Shown: piece after piece, positions 61,449 to 64,000 of the stretch
Position numbering within the stretch: the first letter of the stretch is position 1
How the letters are laid out: each line of letters opens with the position of its first letter
Source: an uncultured Anaeromusa sp.
Lineage (GTDB): Bacteria; Bacillota; Negativicutes; Anaeromusales; Anaeromusaceae
Assembly (NCBI RefSeq): GCF_963676855.1
Contig: NZ_OY781460.1
Coordinates: 310,001-374,000 of the forward strand
Reading direction: 5' to 3'
Length of the DNA: 64,000 nt
Program-made: the position numbers and the translations under genes
Notes under the pieces: model-generated
Seen by the model: the letters and a program-made list of their open reading frames with translations, nothing else
Database searches by the model: none
Told to the model about the DNA's origin: nothing

Positions 61449-63158
61449 TTAAATTTTAAAGCGACCCACAATCTGATTCATCTCCGTCGCCAAGGTAGCC
61501 AGTGACTCAGCGCTGCTGTTGACCTCGCGCATACTGGCCCGCTGCTGCTCTGTTGCATGCACCACGGACTGCGAGGTCGCCGAGGTCTCTTCCGCCACAG
61601 CGCTGATACTTTGCACATTATCCACCATAGCCTGCGTGCCATGAGCAGTCTCATCTACAGAAGCAGCAATCTGCTCAATTCCAATTTTTACTTTTCCCAG
61701 ACGATCAATAATCGCTTTAAAGCCCTCTGCAGTCCGGTGCGCCGTTTCCTTGCCTGAGAGAACATCCTTATTCGCCGCATCCACGCGCGCAACAGAAAAA
61801 GCGATTTCTTCGCCCATGCTGCCGATAATACCGGCAATTTCCTCGGTGGCCTTGGCGCTTTGTTCCGCCAGCTTGCGCACCTCTTCGGCCACTACGGCGA
61901 AACCTCTGCCCGCTTCTCCCGCGCGAGCCGCTTCAATAGCTGCATTAAGCGCCAATAAATTGGTCTGTCCGGCAATGCCATTGATCACATCCACAATGCC
62001 TTTGATGTTTTCCGATGCCGCTGCCAGCTTGTTCGTAACCGCCGTAATCTCGCCCATCGAACGGCCTATATTCTCATTTTGCGCGACCACTTCGCCCAGC
62101 ATGACCATGCCGCGGTTCGCTTCTTCCACCGCAGTTTGCGTACCGTTGTTTACTTCGTTGGCATTGGCGGTCATTTCTTCCGTCCCGGCGGAGATTTCTT
62201 CAATGGTCGCCGAGACAGTAGTAATGTTGTCAGCATTTTGCGTAGCACCGTGCGCGATTTCCTCAACGCTGGTAACCACCTGTTCTAAGGCCCGCATGGT
62301 CTCTTCAATCGTGGCACTTAATTCTTCGCTGGCAGCGGCTAAGGTCTGGCTGCCGCTATGCACCTGCTGCACCACTTGCTTGAGCTGCCTGCGCATAGCA
62401 TTCATCATCAAACCCATATCGCCGATTTCATCATTGCGCTTTGGAACCACATCGGCCCGAGTTAAATCTAAATTGCCAATACATTCCAATTCCGTTTTTA
62501 CATGCGCCAAGCGCGCAGCCGTAGCACGACTATACCCAATACCCATTGCCAAGGCAAAAACAATGATAATTGCGCTTACAAGCAATGCATTGTTGGAACG
62601 TTCCTGCACATGAGCCACCATGATTTGAGTCTCTTTCAGCAACGTCTGCCGCTGCGCTTCCGTCAGCTCCACACAGCCCTTATCGATCGCCGCAACCAAC
62701 GCGCGTCCTTCGCCTGTAATCTTAGCCAAGTTAGGATCATTAGCGCGTTTCGCCGCAATCACTCGATCCCCCAAATTAACATAATCTCCAATGAGCTTTT
62801 TCACTTCTTCGCCTTTAGCCTTCAACTCCGGCTTTTCCACCTTGGAGACATAGTCGTTCATAATCGAATAGCTCAACTGAATGTTCGCCCGATATCCCTT
62901 CTCATAAGTATCCATGCCATCCGGATAAAAGAGGAATCCGCGCATATCTAAAAGCGCCCTTGTAAATTGCGTATGCGCATCCTTGGCCGCCACCATATCC
63001 AACGCATCCGCTTCAATGACGTTTTGCGCTTCCGCCCCGACTGCTCGCAAATGGTAGTAGGTATACCCTACGACCCCTGCCATCAAAGACACTGCTAAGA
63101 CAAACATAACCACAATTTGTGCAACAATAGGTATACGACTCTTATTCTGATTCATCAT
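61449..63158 (-). CDS. Methyl-accepting chemotaxis protein
   Basis: About 570 residues (the double ATG at 63158/63155 follows GAGGGG). TM1 about 9-30, ligand domain (about 35-190) with [26 protein letters not shown]2 about 190-212, HAMP about 213-265, signalling domain with [20 protein letters not shown] and [17 protein letters not shown]. Full-length, with a normal hairpin tip. No che genes nearby. Confidence 0.92.
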   Translation of the reverse strand: MMNQNKSRIPIVAQIVVMFVLAVSLMAGVVGYTYYHLRAVGAEAQNVIEADALDMVAAKDAHTQFTRALLDMRGFLFYPDGMDTYEKGYRANIQLSYSIMNDYVSKVEKPELKAKGEEVKKLIGDYVNLGDRVIAAKRANDPNLAKITGEGRALVAAIDKGCVELTEAQRQTLLKETQIMVAHVQERSNNALLVSAIIIVFALAMGIGYSRATAARLAHVKTELECIGNLDLTRADVVPKRNDEIGDMGLMMNAMRRQLKQVVQQVHSGSQTLAAASEELSATIEETMRALEQVVTSVEEIAHGATQNADNITTVSATIEEISAGTEEMTANANEVNNGTQTAVEEANRGMVMLGEVVAQNENIGRSMGEITAVTNKLAAASENIKGIVDVINGIAGQTNLLALNAAIEAARAGEAGRGFAVVAEEVRKLAEQSAKATEEIAGIIGSMGEEIAFSVARVDAANKDVLSGKETAHRTAEGFKAIIDRLGKVKIGIEQIAASVDETAHGTQAMVDNVQSISAVAEETSATSQSVVHATEQQRASMREVNSSAESLATLATEMNQIVGRFKI

Positions 63159-63313
63159 GACGTCCCCCTCATTTCTACCATTAGCCAATCTTAGCTTATT
63201 GTATGTTTATTATACTTTTCTTTACATCGTTTGAAAATACTCTTGAAATAAACATTTGCAATTATGTGAATTTTCGTTTTCTCGTTTCAGTTCGAAGATC
63301 CACCCTTTTCCAA

Positions 63314-63347
63314 ACAAAAAAACGCCCTTCCAAACAGGAAAGGCGTC
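63314..63347 (-). terminator. Terminator of the tRNA operon
   Basis: On the minus strand GACGCCTTTCC, 5-nt loop, GGAAGGGCGT and seven T; right after tRNA-Phe. Confidence 0.85.
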
Positions 63348-63357
63348 GCTGTTACAA

Positions 63358-63434
<77 letters not shown>

Positions 63435-63443
63435 AAAAAAAAG

Positions 63444-63519
63444 TGGCGACCCCGATCGGATTCGAACCGACGATCTCCGCCGTGACAGGGCGGCATGTTA
63501 ACCGCTACACCACGGGGCC
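63444..63519 (-). tRNA. tRNA-Asp (GTC)
   Basis: Acceptor GGCCCCG/CGGGGTC, anticodon loop CTGTCAC (GTC), T arm GGTTCGAATCC, encoded CCA. Confidence 0.96.
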
Positions 63520-63528
63520 GCATTTTTT

Positions 63529-63604
<76 letters not shown>

Positions 63605-63640
63605 ACTCTATGTCCAGCGCCGAAGCGCTAAACGCGAGTT

Positions 63641-63715
63641 TGGTGACCCGTAAGGGATTCGAACCCTTGTTACCGCCGTGAAAGGGCGGTGTCTTAACCG
63701 CTTGACCAACGGGCC
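63641..63715 (-). tRNA. tRNA-Glu (TTC)
   Basis: Acceptor GGCCCGT/ACGGGTC, anticodon loop CTTTCAC (TTC), T arm GGTTCGAATCC, encoded CCA. First tRNA of the operon. Confidence 0.96.
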
Positions 63716-63754
63716 GTTTGCCGTTGCCGCTACTGCAGCTCCGGGACAATGTAT

Positions 63755-63784
63755 ATATTAACGGAATAACCTCACCTTGTCAAC
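63755..63784 (-). promoter_or_regulatory. Promoter of the tRNA operon
   Basis: On the minus strand TTGACA, 18 nt, TAATAT, about 40 bp upstream of tRNA-Glu. Confidence 0.8.
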
Positions 63785-63820
63785 GCCTTTTTGCAAAATA
63801 AATCCTAGCCTTGGCTTTGG

Positions 63821-64000
63821 CTACTTTTGAGGCTGCGCCGCCAGCACGGCCAACGCGATGGATTGCAGCTTCGCCGCAGATGAATCAGCGCGTGAAGTCA
63901 TGACGATTGGAGCTTTAGCACCAATCACCACACCGGCTACCGCACCTTGAGCCAAAAAGGTAGCCGCCTTGTACAACATATTACCGCAGATAATTTCGGG
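63821..64000 (-). CDS. Phosphate acetyl/butyryltransferase, C-terminal end
   Basis: Last 59 codons only, ending at TAG 63821; the rest lies beyond the window. The C-terminus GVVIGAKAPIVMTSRADSSAAKLQSIALAVLAA is diagnostic of the PTA/PTB family, with the conserved Arg-Ala-Asp-Ser loop. Transfers an acyl group between CoA and phosphate, a fermentation or acid-activation step. Pta or Ptb cannot be separated from this fragment. Confidence 0.85.
   Translation of the reverse strand, partial: PEIICGNMLYKAATFLAQGAVAGVVIGAKAPIVMTSRADSSAAKLQSIALAVLAAQPQK

Noticed and set aside
61750..62613. 287-codon plus-strand frame over the chemoreceptor gene
   Set aside because: Mirror of the periodic MCP coding sequence; Ala/Ser-rich and without a ribosome site.

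Overview
The window looks like the chromosome of a diderm Firmicute of the Negativicutes (Sporomusaceae-like). Gram-negative envelope genes (the PgaA porin, a Tad pilus secretin) sit next to Firmicute traits: a tryptophan T-box, a three-gene ECF module, YuxH-type EAL-HDOD proteins, AGGAGG ribosome binding sites, and the end of a phosphate acetyl/butyryltransferase gene. Hemerythrin domains and a PNPOx-fold protein suggest an anaerobe that handles oxygen. The genus is an inference; no rRNA gene is present.

Layout. 1-3.4 kb: an edge-truncated secreted beta-helix protein, a zinc-ribbon membrane protein, a short P-type ATPase remnant, TspO and a PNPOx-like protein. 3.6-19.2 kb: a signalling island entirely on the minus strand. 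It holds three receptors sharing one Cache sensor type (two class III nucleotide cyclases and one histidine kinase with a sigma54 response regulator), a cNMP-binding protein, a metallo-beta-lactamase-fold hydrolase, a bacteriohemerythrin, a PAS-GGDEF-hemerythrin protein, two EAL-type proteins and a chemoreceptor. 19.4-22.6 kb: small accessory genes, several decayed, interrupted by an IS256-family element with exact ends and an 8-bp target duplication. 22.2-27.2 kb: small membrane proteins, a TPR lipoprotein-like protein, an unexplained non-coding stretch, tRNA-Thr, a Tat-exported deacetylase, and corA with a long leader encoding a short acidic/proline-containing peptide. 27.5-29.4 kb: two tRNA-Ser genes and a DASS-family transporter.

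29.7-43.5 kb: one long minus-strand Tad/Flp pilus operon (cpaB, cpaC, two cpaE-like genes, tadB, flp, TadE-like, tadA, tadC, DUF192, TadE, a GT-C membrane glycosyltransferase-like protein, an FAD oxidoreductase, TadG-like). 44.2-50.8 kb: the poly-N-acetylglucosamine operon pgaABCD, with pgaB broken by an in-frame amber codon. 51-55.8 kb: a secreted protein, a thioesterase, and a Trp T-box controlling an S component plus EcfA1-EcfA2-EcfT, then a YbaK-like deacylase whose terminator is split by an IS3-family element. 57.3-63.2 kb: an HD-GYP response regulator overlapping a hybrid histidine kinase, a small protein and a second chemoreceptor. 63.3-63.8 kb: a tRNA operon (Glu-Val-Asp-Phe), then the end of a phosphate acyltransferase gene.

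The common theme is surface life: adhesion by Tad pili and PNAG, steered by nucleotide second messengers (cAMP-like and c-di-GMP), chemoreceptors and oxygen-binding hemerythrins. The most notable points are the three-receptor second-messenger island, the corA leader peptide with competing hairpins, the glycosylation pair inside the Tad operon, the pgaB amber codon, the IS3 insertion exactly in a terminator loop, and a short palindrome-like motif shared by the tad and pga upstream regions.
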